Program-made: the position numbers and the translations under genes | Part shown: one piece after another, positions 8,645-18,905 of the stretch | How positions within the stretch are numbered: the stretch's first letter is position 1 | How the letters are laid out: every line of letters starts with the position of its first letter | NCBI RefSeq assembly: GCF_016469035.1 | Contig: NZ_JAEHJZ010000028.1 | Span: 1-36,992 of the forward strand | Source: Gelidibacter salicanalis | GTDB lineage: Bacteria; Bacteroidota; Bacteroidia; Flavobacteriales; Flavobacteriaceae | DNA: 36,992 bases | Reading direction: 5' to 3' | The notes under the pieces: model-generated | Told to the model about the DNA's origin: nothing | Databases searched by the model: none | The model's input: only the letters and a program-made list of their open reading frames with translations

Positions 8645-9565
8645 TTATAATAAATCATTGGTTTTACGAACACCTTCAGCACTTTCTTGCATGTGCGCTT
8701 TTTCAGCATCATTCAACTCAATTTCTACAATTTTTTCTATTCCGTTACGACCTAAAATTACTGGCGCACCAATACAGATGTCATTCAATCCATATTCTCC
8801 TTCCAATAATACAGAACAAGGGAACATTTTCTTTTGATCGCAAGCAATGGCCTGCACCAATCCGCTTACCGCTGCACCTGGAGCATACCATGCTGAAGTA
8901 CCTAATAATTTGGTAAGTGTAGCACCACCAACTTTGGTATCTTCCATAACTTGGCTTAATCTGTCTTCAGTTAAAAATTCAGTTACAGGAACACTGTTGC
9001 GGGTTGCCAATCGCGTTAAAGGCACCATTCCGGTGTCACTATGTCCGCCAATAACCATACCGTCAACATCACTAATTGGAGCTTCTAAAGCTTCTGCCAG
9101 TCTGTATTTGAAACGTGCCGAATCTAGAGCACCTCCCATACCGATAATTCTGTGTTTTGGAAGACCTGTTGATTTATGAACCAAATACGTCATGGTATCC
9201 ATAGGATTACTCACAACAATAATGATGGTATCTGGAGAATTCTTGATCAAATTGGAAGATACATCCTTAACAATACCCGCATTGATACCAATCAATTCTT
9301 CACGAGTCATTCCTGGTTTACGAGGAATCCCAGAAGTTATCACACAAATATCACTATCTGCAGTTTTAGAATAATCGCTAGTCACTCCTGTTATTTTGGT
9401 ATCAAAACCGTTTAAAGAAGCAGTTTGCATTAAGTCCATTGCTTTACCTTCGGCAAAACCTTCTTTAATGTCCAATAAAACAACTTCGCTTGCAAAATTT
9501 TTAATTGCGATATATTCCGCGCAGCTTGCCCCAACGGCTCCTGCTCCAACTACTGTAACTTTCAT
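8645..9565 (-). CDS. mdh: Malate dehydrogenase
   Basis: An NAD-dependent TCA-cycle enzyme that interconverts malate and oxaloacetate in the cytosol. The 306-residue length fits the lactate-dehydrogenase-like MDH type. Visible features are the Rossmann glycine motif GAGAVGASCAEY (residues 7-18), the NAD-ribose acidic end of strand 2 (VVLLDIKEG), the substrate loop arginines in IPRKPGMTREEL (Arg after Pro supports malate specificity), VVSNPMDTMTYL, and the catalytic histidine in IGGHSDTGMVPLTR. The ATG at 9565 begins directly at the Rossmann strand, as expected. It is monocistronic by spacing. A weak promoter is suggested at 9602-9609. Confidence 0.96.
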   Translation of the reverse strand: MKVTVVGAGAVGASCAEYIAIKNFASEVVLLDIKEGFAEGKAMDLMQTASLNGFDTKITGVTSDYSKTADSDICVITSGIPRKPGMTREELIGINAGIVKDVSSNLIKNSPDTIIIVVSNPMDTMTYLVHKSTGLPKHRIIGMGGALDSARFKYRLAEALEAPISDVDGMVIGGHSDTGMVPLTRLATRNSVPVTEFLTEDRLSQVMEDTKVGGATLTKLLGTSAWYAPGAAVSGLVQAIACDQKKMFPCSVLLEGEYGLNDICIGAPVILGRNGIEKIVEIELNDAEKAHMQESAEGVRKTNDLL

Positions 9566-9601
9566 GTGTTTAGGTTTAAAATATTAAAATTAAATGTTTC
9601 A

Positions 9602-9609
9602 CAAATTTA
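9602..9609 (-). promoter_or_regulatory. Possible -7 element for mdh
   Basis: TAAATTTG read leftward fits TAnnTTTG and lies 36 bases before the mdh ATG. No TTG is present at the expected -33 position, so support is partial. Confidence 0.35.
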
Positions 9610-9814
9610 ACATTTTTAAACTATAATATATTTAAGATTGTCTTAAAAGAGAAAAATAATTGCTTTTGTTTTATTATATGAGATCCTTAAAAAACATCGA
9701 TAAATCGGAGATTTTTTTCCCGCCTTCCGTATAATTTTACAGACGGTTAACCAGTGAATTTTATAACCACCGGTACTCTAACAATTTAAGGAAAGTCTTT
9801 TGGTCGTTTACAAA

Positions 9815-9841
9815 AAATTTAAATCAAATGCGATTTAAATT
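9815..9841 (-). terminator. Terminator of the DUF6588 gene
   Basis: AATTTAAATC (9816-9825) and GATTTAAATT (9832-9841) form a perfect 10-bp stem with a 6-base loop. Read leftward it is followed by a T-run (TTTTTTG), giving an intrinsic terminator 33 bases past the stop at 9874. Confidence 0.65.
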
Positions 9842-9873
9842 CTTGGTTAAACAGCTGATCCTATGATGTAATG

Positions 9874-10887
9874 TTAAAATGAAAAATTAAGACCCAAGGA
9901 TGCACTGTCAAATTCTGCAAGAGTATAATCTGCGTTTAGACCAAAGAACCCCAACTTGAGATTGGCACCCACAGTTGTCCTGATTCCTGAAACATTTTGT
10001 TTTATACTAAATGGATCAATGATTTCTTCAGAAAACAAAATACCGTTTGATACTCTATAGGTTCCTAATAAGCTGGTGGTGGATTCCCCGTTCAGATACC
10101 CCAACCCTCCGTAAAAATTGATGATGTTTAATTTCGTTGACACAATAAGTTCTGCCAGAAAAGTATTGACTTCTGTTTTTACTGATTGATTTTCACCCTC
10201 AACTATTCCTTCCTTAGTAAAGTCATATTTGCCATTTAAATGGGTATATGCAACCAAGCCAGAAATGGCTATTGGCAAAATTTTTTCCGTTGGCAACCAA
10301 GATGTAAATTCCTGTTGAAGTCCTACCCCATACAGGCCTATCTCTGCCTCATCAGTTTTTGTTTTTGGAAAAAAACGAGCTTTTATCTGTGTGCCCTCAA
10401 ATGGTGAGAAACTACCTTGTAAAAATGCCGTTGGAATTAAATTAATATTTGTAGAACCTACACCCGTTGGCAGGGTTAGCTCTGCTTCTTGATTTCCAAA
10501 AATAGGATCATCATATCTTACTATTACAGTGATATCGGGATTATTATGCCCTAAGGCTGTAGCTACATTTTTGGACGAGCTATTATCCTCAAATCGAATA
10601 TTTTCGTAATCCCCAATATCCATTGCAAAGGTTTTATGTTTGTCTTTTATAAAAGACACATTGGCAATTAATGAGAGTTCAAATCCATACCGTCTTGGCG
10701 ATTTCCCATTGTTAAACCAACCGTTATTGATACCATAAGCTAGTCCACCAGAAGCTGGCGCAATATAACTTGAAGTGAATTTTTTAGCATCGCTGATCCC
10801 TGCAGCCAATAAGTCGTCAATATTCTCTTGTGCGTAATTACTATTATAAATACTGATAGTCAAAAGGATAAAAAGAATTTTTTTCAT
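9874..10887 (-). CDS. DUF6588 family outer-membrane-type protein
   Basis: A 337-residue secreted protein. Residues 1-19 are a signal peptide (MKKILFILLTISIYNSNYA) cleaved near AQ. The rest has alternating polar/hydrophobic strands and ends in LGLNFSF with a terminal phenylalanine, typical of outer-membrane beta-barrels. The opening ENIDDLLAAGISDAKKFTSSYIAPAS and the following glycine-rich GGLAYGINNGWFNN match what I recall of DUF6588 proteins in flavobacteria, a family without a known role. It lies between mdh and gyrB on the same strand but is separated from both by terminators, so it is probably transcribed alone. Confidence 0.78.
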   Translation of the reverse strand: MKKILFILLTISIYNSNYAQENIDDLLAAGISDAKKFTSSYIAPASGGLAYGINNGWFNNGKSPRRYGFELSLIANVSFIKDKHKTFAMDIGDYENIRFEDNSSSKNVATALGHNNPDITVIVRYDDPIFGNQEAELTLPTGVGSTNINLIPTAFLQGSFSPFEGTQIKARFFPKTKTDEAEIGLYGVGLQQEFTSWLPTEKILPIAISGLVAYTHLNGKYDFTKEGIVEGENQSVKTEVNTFLAELIVSTKLNIINFYGGLGYLNGESTTSLLGTYRVSNGILFSEEIIDPFSIKQNVSGIRTTVGANLKLGFFGLNADYTLAEFDSASLGLNFSF

Positions 10888-10920
10888 TATTTAAGTTTTA
10901 TGAATATATATAAACGAAAA

Positions 10921-10956
10921 AACATCCTTAAAAATTTTAAGGATGTTCTTTTTTTT
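10921..10956. terminator. Bidirectional terminator downstream of gyrB
   Basis: AACATCCTTAAAA (10921-10933) and TTTTAAGGATGTT (10935-10947) are perfect complements; in practice the AAAAATTTT centre forms the loop. T-runs follow on both strands (C then eight T rightward, six T leftward). It lies 73 bases past the gyrB stop codon at 11029 and upstream of the DUF6588 gene. Confidence 0.8.
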
Positions 10957-11028
10957 ACGACATGTCGTTTTTTGATACGCACTCATATGCAAGCAAGGCA
11001 AGCCTATTATTCATAGAATGAATTTTAT

Positions 11029-12999
<1,971 letters not shown>

Positions 13000-13083
13000 T
13001 TACGATGTCATCCAATTTATTGCGAATGGTCACGATCAAAAAACGTACCTTTGAGTAAGTTTTTGTTGACTTCATTTCATAAA

Positions 13084-13109
13084 AAAAATGATACTCGCGC
13101 ATCATTTTT
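13084..13109 (-). promoter_or_regulatory. Hairpin with U-tract in the gyrB leader
   Basis: AAAAATGAT (13084-13092) and ATCATTTTT (13101-13109) form a perfect 9-bp stem with an 8-base loop. On the leftward strand the second arm runs into eight consecutive T residues, the shape of an intrinsic terminator. It sits almost at the predicted transcription start of gyrB, so it would be at the extreme 5' end of the leader. Confidence 0.5.
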
Positions 13110-13118
13110 GGATACTCA

Positions 13119-13149
13119 CAAAGATAGCAAAAAGTGACGCCATTTGAAA
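13119..13149 (-). promoter_or_regulatory. Promoter of gyrB
   Basis: Read leftward, TTTC (13149-13146), a 19-base spacer and TATCTTTG (13126-13119) match the Bacteroidota pattern. The same TTTC-N19-TATCTTTG arrangement precedes queE. Transcription would start near 13112, giving a leader of about 143 bases. Confidence 0.6.
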
Positions 13150-13271
13150 GTATTTTATGCATTAACTCTTGAAATTATCAACATTTGTTAATTACTCAAA
13201 AGTGTCTTAAATAACCTCAAAAATGGCTGTAAATAGATTCTAAGATATTTTAACATCTTCTGAAAATTAGA

Positions 13272-13311
13272 AAAACCTCTAAATCTCGCAGAAGCTCGAT
13301 TTAGAGGTTTT
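13272..13311 (-). terminator. Terminator of asnB
   Basis: AAAACCTCTAAATC (13272-13285) and GATTTAGAGGTTTT (13298-13311) form a perfect 14-bp stem with a 12-base loop. Read leftward the stem ends in TTTTT, and it lies 22 bases after the asnB stop. Confidence 0.85.
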
Positions 13312-13333
13312 CAAATTTGAGAAATTTCTTTAT

Positions 13334-15004
13334 TTAGGCTTTCACATAAGCATCAGAATGCACTTTGGCAACTGCCCTTCCACTTGGGTCATTCATGTTT
13401 TTAAAACTCTCATCCCACTCTAAGGCAATTTTGGTGCTACAGGCTACCGAAGCTTCTTGCGGCACACACAAGGCAGCTGCATCACTTGGGAAGTGTTCAG
13501 CAAAAATGGATCTGTAGAAAAACTCTTCTTTACTTGTTGGAGTTTGCAACGGAAACTTATATTTAGCGTTTGCCAATTGCTCATCCGTCACCTCATTGTC
13601 CACCATTAGTTTTAGCGTATCAATCCAGCTATAGCCTACACCATCACTAAACTGCTCCTTTTGCCTCCAGGCAACGCTCGCCGGGAGCATGTCTTCAAAA
13701 GCTTTACGTACCACCCATTTTTCCATACGTTCACCATTAATCATCTTATCTTGTGGGTTGATACGCATGGCAACATCCATAAATTCTTTGTCTAAAAACG
13801 GTACGCGACCTTCAATACCCCAAGCTGCAAGACTTTTATTGGCACGTAAACAATCGTACATATGAAGTTTGCTTAATTTTCTAACGGTCTCCTCATGGAA
13901 TTCCTTGGCGTTTGGCGCTTTGTGGAAATAGAGATATCCTCCAAATAATTCGTCGGCGCCTTCTCCAGACAACACCATTTTAATTCCCATAGATTTGATG
14001 ACACGCGCCATCAGATACATTGGCGTGCTAGCGCGGATAGTGGTAACGTCATAGGTTTCCAGATTGTAAATGACATCTTTCAGAGCATCCAACCCTTCTT
14101 GAATGGTAAATTTAATTTCATGGTGCACGGTCCCAATATGGTCTGCAACTTTTCGGGCAGCAGCCAAATCTGGAGAACCTTCCAATCCTACAGAAAAACT
14201 ATGCAATTGCGGATACCAGGCCGCCTGAGTATCACCAGATTCAATGCGCTTCTCAGCATACTTCTTTGCGATGGCTGACGTTACTGACGAATCCAATCCG
14301 CCAGAAAGTAATACACCGTATGGCACATCACTCATTAGTTGACGGTGCACGGCGGCTTCTAAAGCTTCTTTAATTGCTCTAATGCTCGTTGCATTTTCTT
14401 TTACAGCATCATATTCAGTCCATTCACGTTTGTACCATTGCACGAACTTTCCGTCCTTACTGCTCAAATAATGTCCTGGAGGGAATAATTCAATGGTTGT
14501 ACAATAACCTTCCAAAGCTTTTAATTCTGAAGCCACATAGAACGTTCCGTTTTGGTCCCATCCTATATAAAGGGGAATGATTCCCATATGGTCACGAGCA
14601 ATGAAGTACTCATCTTTTTCTACGTCATAGATGGCAAAGCCAAAAATTCCGTTCATTTCATCTATAAAATCGACGCCTTTTTCTTGATATAAAGCCAAAA
14701 TAACCTCACAATCGCTTTCAGTTTTAAAGGTATAGTCCGGAAACTGTTTTCTCAATTCTCTGTGGTTATATATTTCGCCATTGGCTGCCAGAATAAAACG
14801 CTGATCTTCACTCACCAAAGGTTGTTTACCAGAAGCTGGATCTACAATAGCCAAACGCTCATGCGCCATAATAGCTTTATCATTATTATAGATGCCACTC
14901 CAATCTGGTCCGCGGTGACGGATAATTTTTGACATTTCCAACAATTGAGGTCTTAAATCCTCAGCTTTCTCTTTTAAATCAAAGGCACATACAATTCCAC
15001 ACAT
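13334..15004 (-). CDS. asnB: Asparagine synthase (glutamine-hydrolysing)
   Basis: Makes asparagine from aspartate, using ATP and ammonia released from glutamine. The 556-residue protein has an N-terminal class II glutamine amidotransferase domain beginning with catalytic Cys2 (MCGIVCAFD), with RHRGPDWSG, AHERLAIVD and ANGEIYNH. The synthetase domain carries the pyrophosphate loop SGGLDSS at residues 234-240, LSGEGADELFGGYLYF, and RVPFLDKEF. Length and layout match E. coli AsnB. ATG 15004 is fixed by the need for Cys2. It is transcribed alone, with a terminator at 13272-13311 and a candidate promoter at 15049-15056. Confidence 0.97.
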   Translation of the reverse strand: MCGIVCAFDLKEKAEDLRPQLLEMSKIIRHRGPDWSGIYNNDKAIMAHERLAIVDPASGKQPLVSEDQRFILAANGEIYNHRELRKQFPDYTFKTESDCEVILALYQEKGVDFIDEMNGIFGFAIYDVEKDEYFIARDHMGIIPLYIGWDQNGTFYVASELKALEGYCTTIELFPPGHYLSSKDGKFVQWYKREWTEYDAVKENATSIRAIKEALEAAVHRQLMSDVPYGVLLSGGLDSSVTSAIAKKYAEKRIESGDTQAAWYPQLHSFSVGLEGSPDLAAARKVADHIGTVHHEIKFTIQEGLDALKDVIYNLETYDVTTIRASTPMYLMARVIKSMGIKMVLSGEGADELFGGYLYFHKAPNAKEFHEETVRKLSKLHMYDCLRANKSLAAWGIEGRVPFLDKEFMDVAMRINPQDKMINGERMEKWVVRKAFEDMLPASVAWRQKEQFSDGVGYSWIDTLKLMVDNEVTDEQLANAKYKFPLQTPTSKEEFFYRSIFAEHFPSDAAALCVPQEASVACSTKIALEWDESFKNMNDPSGRAVAKVHSDAYVKA

Positions 15005-15516
15005 GATTTTATCTTTTGTTAAATGTTTAATTTGTTATAATAGTTAGGCAAATATGCGTTTATCATTCTAATAATAAAACAAACAAGATAATAATGGTTA
15101 CAAATTAAAACCATAAAACCATAATAGAAGCTAATATAAAAGTATAAGCTTTAAAAACTGTATTGCTGTTAATAATCATGAAGTTTAAACATACATCTCA
15201 GAATTATATTCATTTTTAATCATGAGTGTCCGGTAAAACAAGTAAAAAGTTTACAAAGCCTATTAAAGTAGGACCTGGTAAGAGATATTAAAAATGGTCC
15301 CTTGCTTTTTGAAACCAATTTCACTTAGAGTGATTGGGCAAATTTAATTTAGAATAACGATTGTTCATCAGTTAGTTATAATCAAATCTCTGTTCCCCGC
15401 CTGACGGCAAGGGCAGGTTTATTCTATAAGCGCAGCGATCTTAATTCTTTATCGGACAATAATGATTTTTAATATTATTAATCTTAAATTTAACCGTTAC
15501 AAAAAAATAAACTTCT
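15005..15516. other. Intergenic region between asnB and the DUF2911 gene
   Basis: 512 bases between divergent genes. The left end holds the possible asnB promoter. Around 15395-15419 a GC-richer patch (CCCCGCCTGACGGCAAGGG and following) can fold into a short imperfect hairpin and looks like one of the small palindromes dispersed in flavobacterial genomes. TAAATTTA near 15484 is one base from a TAnnTTTG element for the rightward gene. No credible open frame was seen. Confidence 0.5.
15049..15056 (-). promoter_or_regulatory. Possible -7 element for asnB
   Basis: CATATTTG read leftward matches TAnnTTTG except in its first base and lies 45 bases before the asnB ATG. A TTG occurs 23 bases further upstream, slightly more than the usual spacing. 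Confidence 0.35.
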
Positions 15517-16056
15517 ATGAAAACAATTATCAAAACAGTAGTATTGACCTTGGCATTAGTATTCTCATATAATGCCCATGCACAAAAATTCCCTGACTTA
15601 GACAAGAGTCCAATGGACGCGGCAACCTATCCTGGCAGCTATAAAATTTCTGAAAAAGATGTAAAGGTTGTGTATAGTCGGCCTCAGTTAAACGGACGCG
15701 ACGTGGCTAAATTAGTACCTCACAATGAAGTCTGGAGAACGGGCGCCAATGAGGCTACAGAAATTACCTTTTATAAGCCTGTAACATTTGGAGACACCAA
15801 AGTAAAACCAGGCACGTATACCTTATTCACCATTCCTGGTGAAAAAGAGTGGACTGTTATCTTAAGTTCTGACATCAACGTTTGGGGAGCATACACTTAC
15901 AAACAAGACCATGATGTGGCGCGTATGAAAGCGACTGCATCTCAAAGTAAAGATATTTTAGAAGCGTTCTCTATTGTTTTTGATGAATCAGAATCTGGCG
16001 CTGTTATGCATATGGGCTGGGGCACCACAAGAGTGAAGGTTCCAATCTCTTTTTAA
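15517..16056 (+). CDS. Secreted DUF2911 domain protein
   Basis: A 179-residue exported protein. The signal peptide is residues 1-22, ending in AHAQ. The mature chain is a single DUF2911 domain, recognisable from SRPQLNGRDV, VPHNEVWRTGANEATEITF, VKPGTYTLFTIPGEKEWTVILS and the C-terminal MHMGWGTTRVKVPI. DUF2911 proteins are widespread in Bacteroidota, predicted periplasmic beta-sandwich proteins of unknown function. The gene is alone on its strand between a long upstream gap and the bidirectional terminator at 16077-16114, so it is probably monocistronic. Confidence 0.88.
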   Translation: MKTIIKTVVLTLALVFSYNAHAQKFPDLDKSPMDAATYPGSYKISEKDVKVVYSRPQLNGRDVAKLVPHNEVWRTGANEATEITFYKPVTFGDTKVKPGTYTLFTIPGEKEWTVILSSDINVWGAYTYKQDHDVARMKATASQSKDILEAFSIVFDESESGAVMHMGWGTTRVKVPISF

Positions 16057-16076
16057 GTCTAGCAATGATCATAACA

Positions 16077-16114
16077 AAAAAAAGAGTCTAGAAAAAAATC
16101 TAGACTCTTTTTTT
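16077..16114. terminator. Bidirectional terminator between DUF2911 gene and queE
   Basis: AAAAAAAGAGTCTAGA (16077-16092) and TCTAGACTCTTTTTTT (16099-16114) are perfect complements around a six-A loop. The A and T ends serve both strands. The right arm includes part of the queE stop codon (16113-16115). Confidence 0.92.
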
Positions 16115-16745
16115 ATGGAATATTTAAATATTTATGGGTTTGTAAGGAGACTTTCCATTTAGGGTTAGCCATCACATAATCCACAATCTCAGGAACCACT
16201 TTATCACGTTTGCTCCATTCTGGTTGCAGATATAAGATACAATCCTTATTCACTTTAGCCGCCTGTTCTTCAGCAAATCTAAAATCGTCCTTATTATATA
16301 CAATCACCTTTAATTCATTGGCTTTTTCATAAACCAATTCTGTAGGTAATTTCATTTTTTTAGGAGACAAACAAATCCAATCCCAAGTACCGGTAAGCTC
16401 GTAAGCTCCTGACGTTTCAATATGGACTTGCAAACCTTTCTCCTTTAATTTGGAAGTTAACGGATCCATATTCCACATTAATGGTTCACCACCAGTAATT
16501 ACAATCGTGTTACTATATTTTACAGCATTTTCAACAATAGCATCTGCCATGGTTGGCGGATGCAATTCTGCCACCCAACTTTCTTTCACATCACACCAAT
16601 GACATCCTACATCACAACCACCAATTCTTATAAAATAAGCAGCGGTGCCTTTATGGAATCCCTCCCCTTGAATGGTGTAAAACTCCTCCATCAATGGTAG
16701 CAAGAGACCTTGGGCAATCAATTCTTGTTTTTCACTTTTCGTCAT
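16113..16745 (-). CDS. queE: 7-carboxy-7-deazaguanine synthase QueE
   Basis: A radical SAM enzyme that rearranges 6-carboxy-tetrahydropterin to 7-carboxy-7-deazaguanine, an early step in queuosine biosynthesis. The iron-sulfur/SAM motif is C-X3-C-X2-C in IGGCDVGCHWCDVKESW; ITGGEPLMW is the glycine-rich SAM-binding element, and MEEFYTIQGEGFHKG is the conserved N-terminus. I set the start at ATG 16745 (MTKSEKQEL, 210 aa). An upstream TTG at 16754 falls inside the promoter -7 element TATCTTTG (16759-16752) and cannot be in the message. The promoter lies so close that the mRNA should be leaderless. No other queuosine gene is nearby. Confidence 0.93.
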   Translation of the reverse strand: MTKSEKQELIAQGLLLPLMEEFYTIQGEGFHKGTAAYFIRIGGCDVGCHWCDVKESWVAELHPPTMADAIVENAVKYSNTIVITGGEPLMWNMDPLTSKLKEKGLQVHIETSGAYELTGTWDWICLSPKKMKLPTELVYEKANELKVIVYNKDDFRFAEEQAAKVNKDCILYLQPEWSKRDKVVPEIVDYVMANPKWKVSLQTHKYLNIP

Positions 16746-16751
16746 AGCGTG

Positions 16752-16782
16752 CAAAGATACTTCATAATCTTAGAAATTGAAA
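16752..16782 (-). promoter_or_regulatory. Promoter of queE, implying a leaderless mRNA
   Basis: Read leftward, TTTC (16782-16779), 19 bases, then TATCTTTG (16759-16752). The ATG begins at 16745, only six bases after the -7 element, so transcription should start at or next to the A of the start codon. Confidence 0.65.
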
Positions 16783-16800
16783 GCCAGGGAATAGAAGTTT

Positions 16801-17247
16801 TTATTTAGCAGCAATTACCTCAATTTCTATACTGGCATTGAGCGCCAGTCCGCTAGCGGCAAAGGTAGTTCGCGCAGGTTTGTTAGGAAAATAGGTTTTA
16901 TAAATCTCATTAAATGCCGCAAAATCGTCAATATCCCGTAATATAACAGTACATTTAATAACCTTATCTAATGACGAATTGTGGTGTCCTAGAACAGCCT
17001 TAATATTTTCAATACATTGTTTGGTTTCTTCTGTAATACCACCTTCAACCAACATGCGAGTGCTGTGGTCAATTCCCACTTGACCACTTAAAAACAAAAG
17101 ACCATTATACGCAACCACATCACTAAACGGTGCCTCTAATTTTTTGGGTTCATGTGAGGTATAAAACACAACTTTATTTACAGCCTGGGTGCAACTCAAT
17201 GTAAACATCGTGATAAAAACAACGGTGCTAAGACATTTAAGTTTCAT
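16801..17247 (-). CDS. Exported Rid-family (RidA-like) protein
   Basis: Rid proteins such as RidA hydrolyse reactive enamine/imine intermediates, normally in the cytosol. This 148-residue protein has a Rid domain from about residue 28 (SDVVAYNGLLFLSGQVGID, then ENIKAVL, FNEIYKTYFPNKPARTTF and IEIEVIAA). The arginine of PARTTF corresponds to the substrate-binding Arg of RidA and the Glu near the C-terminus is also kept. Unusually, the chain begins with a signal sequence, MKLKCLSTVVFITMFTLSC, whose Cys19 could be lipidated (TLSC, not an ideal lipobox). That places it in the periplasm or on a membrane. It is divergent from the HerA-like gene, with 57 bases between them. Confidence 0.85.
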   Translation of the reverse strand: MKLKCLSTVVFITMFTLSCTQAVNKVVFYTSHEPKKLEAPFSDVVAYNGLLFLSGQVGIDHSTRMLVEGGITEETKQCIENIKAVLGHHNSSLDKVIKCTVILRDIDDFAAFNEIYKTYFPNKPARTTFAASGLALNASIEIEVIAAK

Positions 17248-17304
17248 TTCTTATGTTTTATACTTGAATAAAATTACACTATTTTTATACAAAATTTCAA
17301 ATTA

Positions 17305-18849
17305 ATGAGTAAAAAGGACGACTTTCTAAAACATATTCAAGAGGGAAATACCACTAAAGGGGATTTTATCACGTTAGGTTCTGCTATGTTAGATGGGGAA
17401 ACCATTACCAATGCATTTGTAAATGTGCCTTTAAAAACATTAAACAGACACGGACTTATTGCAGGTGCTACTGGAACCGGAAAAACAAAAACATTACAAG
17501 TTCTGGCCGAAAACCTCTCTGACAAAGGAATTCCTGTGTTATTAATGGACATCAAAGGCGATTTGAGCGGATTGGCACAACCGAGTCCTGGGCACGCTAA
17601 AATAGATGAACGTCACGCCAAGATCGGACTGCCATTTGAGCCAAAGGCGTTTCCTGTTGAAATTTTAACCTTGTCTGAACAGGATGGGGTGCGTTTAAGG
17701 GCCACGGTAAGCGAATTTGGCCCCGTACTATTGTCTCGTATTCTCGATTTATCTGAAACACAGTCCGGTATTGTTGCGGTAATTTTCAAATACTGCGATG
17801 ACCATAAAATGCCGCTTTTAGATCTTAAGGATTTTAAAAAAATTTTACAATACGCTACCCAAGAAGGCAAGGAAGAATTTGAATCCTCTTATGGACGCAT
17901 TTCAACTGCTTCCACGGGAGCCATACTCAGGAAAATAATTGAACTGGAACAACAAGGTGCCGATTTATTTTTTGGAGAAACCTCTTTTGAAGTTGACGAT
18001 TTATTAAGGATTGACGAAAACGGCAGAGGCTATATCAATATCATCCGTTTGACAGACATACAGGACCGCCCTAAATTATTCTCGACCTTTATGTTAAGCC
18101 TTTTGGCGGAAATATATTCGACCTTTCCAGAACAAGGCGATACGGGAAGACCCGAACTTGTTTTATTTATTGACGAAGCCCATTTGATTTTCAACGAAGC
18201 TTCAAAAGCCCTTCTCAACCAAATTGAGAGTATTGTTAAGTTGATCAGAAGTAAAGGGGTCGGTATTTATTTTGTTACCCAGAATCCTACCGATGTACCG
18301 GAGGCCGTACTAAGTCAATTAGGTTTGAAAGTACAACACGCCTTAAGAGCATTTACTGCAAAAGACAGAAAAGCCATTAAGCTGACCGCTCAAAATTATC
18401 CTGACACCGATTATTACGACACGGCGAGTATTTTAACCTCATTAGGAACCGGTGAGGCTCTGGTGAGCGCCTTAGATGAAAAAGGTCGTCCTACGCCTTT
18501 AGCCGCCACTATGATGCGAGCGCCGATGAGTCAAATGGATATTTTAGACACTAACGAATTGTCTTCCCTATTATCTAAGTCGAAATTGGTTAAAAAATAC
18601 AATGAAACTATTGATCGAGACAGCGCCTATGAAATGCTGAACCGCAAAATTGAAATGGCAGAAGCTGATGATGCGAAGGAGAAAGCGAAACAGGAGTTGG
18701 AAGATTTAAAGAAAGCACAATCCAAACAAAGAACCACAACTACACGCCGCAGTACCGCAATGAATCCGATTGTAAAAGTACTGACCAGTGCCACATTTAT
18801 CAGAAGTGTTTTTGGCATCCTATCCAAAGTCATGAAAAATAAACGTTAA
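17305..18849 (+). CDS. HerA-like ATPase (DUF853/YjgR type)
   Basis: A 514-residue cytosolic P-loop ATPase of the FtsK/HerA superfamily. Walker A is GATGTGKT (Lys60), preceded by the family's N-terminal segment with RHGLIAGA; Walker B is LVLFIDEAHLIF near residues 287-298; a sensor-like VTQNPTDVPEAVLSQLG follows. This layout and length match the DUF853/YjgR group, whose cellular role is not well defined; true HerA partners (NurA) are absent here. The C-terminus is a charged coiled coil (about residues 445-475) and a basic tail. It heads a likely rightward operon with the lipoprotein at 18906 and the YitT-like gene at 19478. Confidence 0.88.
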   Translation: MSKKDDFLKHIQEGNTTKGDFITLGSAMLDGETITNAFVNVPLKTLNRHGLIAGATGTGKTKTLQVLAENLSDKGIPVLLMDIKGDLSGLAQPSPGHAKIDERHAKIGLPFEPKAFPVEILTLSEQDGVRLRATVSEFGPVLLSRILDLSETQSGIVAVIFKYCDDHKMPLLDLKDFKKILQYATQEGKEEFESSYGRISTASTGAILRKIIELEQQGADLFFGETSFEVDDLLRIDENGRGYINIIRLTDIQDRPKLFSTFMLSLLAEIYSTFPEQGDTGRPELVLFIDEAHLIFNEASKALLNQIESIVKLIRSKGVGIYFVTQNPTDVPEAVLSQLGLKVQHALRAFTAKDRKAIKLTAQNYPDTDYYDTASILTSLGTGEALVSALDEKGRPTPLAATMMRAPMSQMDILDTNELSSLLSKSKLVKKYNETIDRDSAYEMLNRKIEMAEADDAKEKAKQELEDLKKAQSKQRTTTTRRSTAMNPIVKVLTSATFIRSVFGILSKVMKNKR

Positions 18850-18905
18850 CCCAATTAATTTTCTATTTAAAATTCTGCCCATGCAGACCCCTAAAACATT
18901 AAAAA

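Larger units (their letters stand above)
9566..9873. other. Intergenic region between mdh and the DUF6588 gene
   Basis: 308 AT-rich bases contain the possible mdh promoter (9602-9609) and the terminator of the DUF6588 gene (9815-9841). Nothing else could be supported. Confidence 0.55.

Noticed and set aside
10828-11016. Plus-strand 62-codon frame between gyrB and the DUF6588 gene
   Set aside because: It runs through the signal-peptide codons of the DUF6588 gene and the gyrB terminator hairpin; no recognisable protein features.
16746-16754. TTG start for queE
   Set aside because: It lies inside the TATCTTTG promoter element, so it should not be transcribed.
17305-18849. HerA-like gene as part of a HerA-NurA or anti-phage ATPase system
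   Set aside because: The sequence fits the widespread DUF853/YjgR group and no nuclease partner lies nearby; the neighbours are a lipoprotein and a YitT protein.
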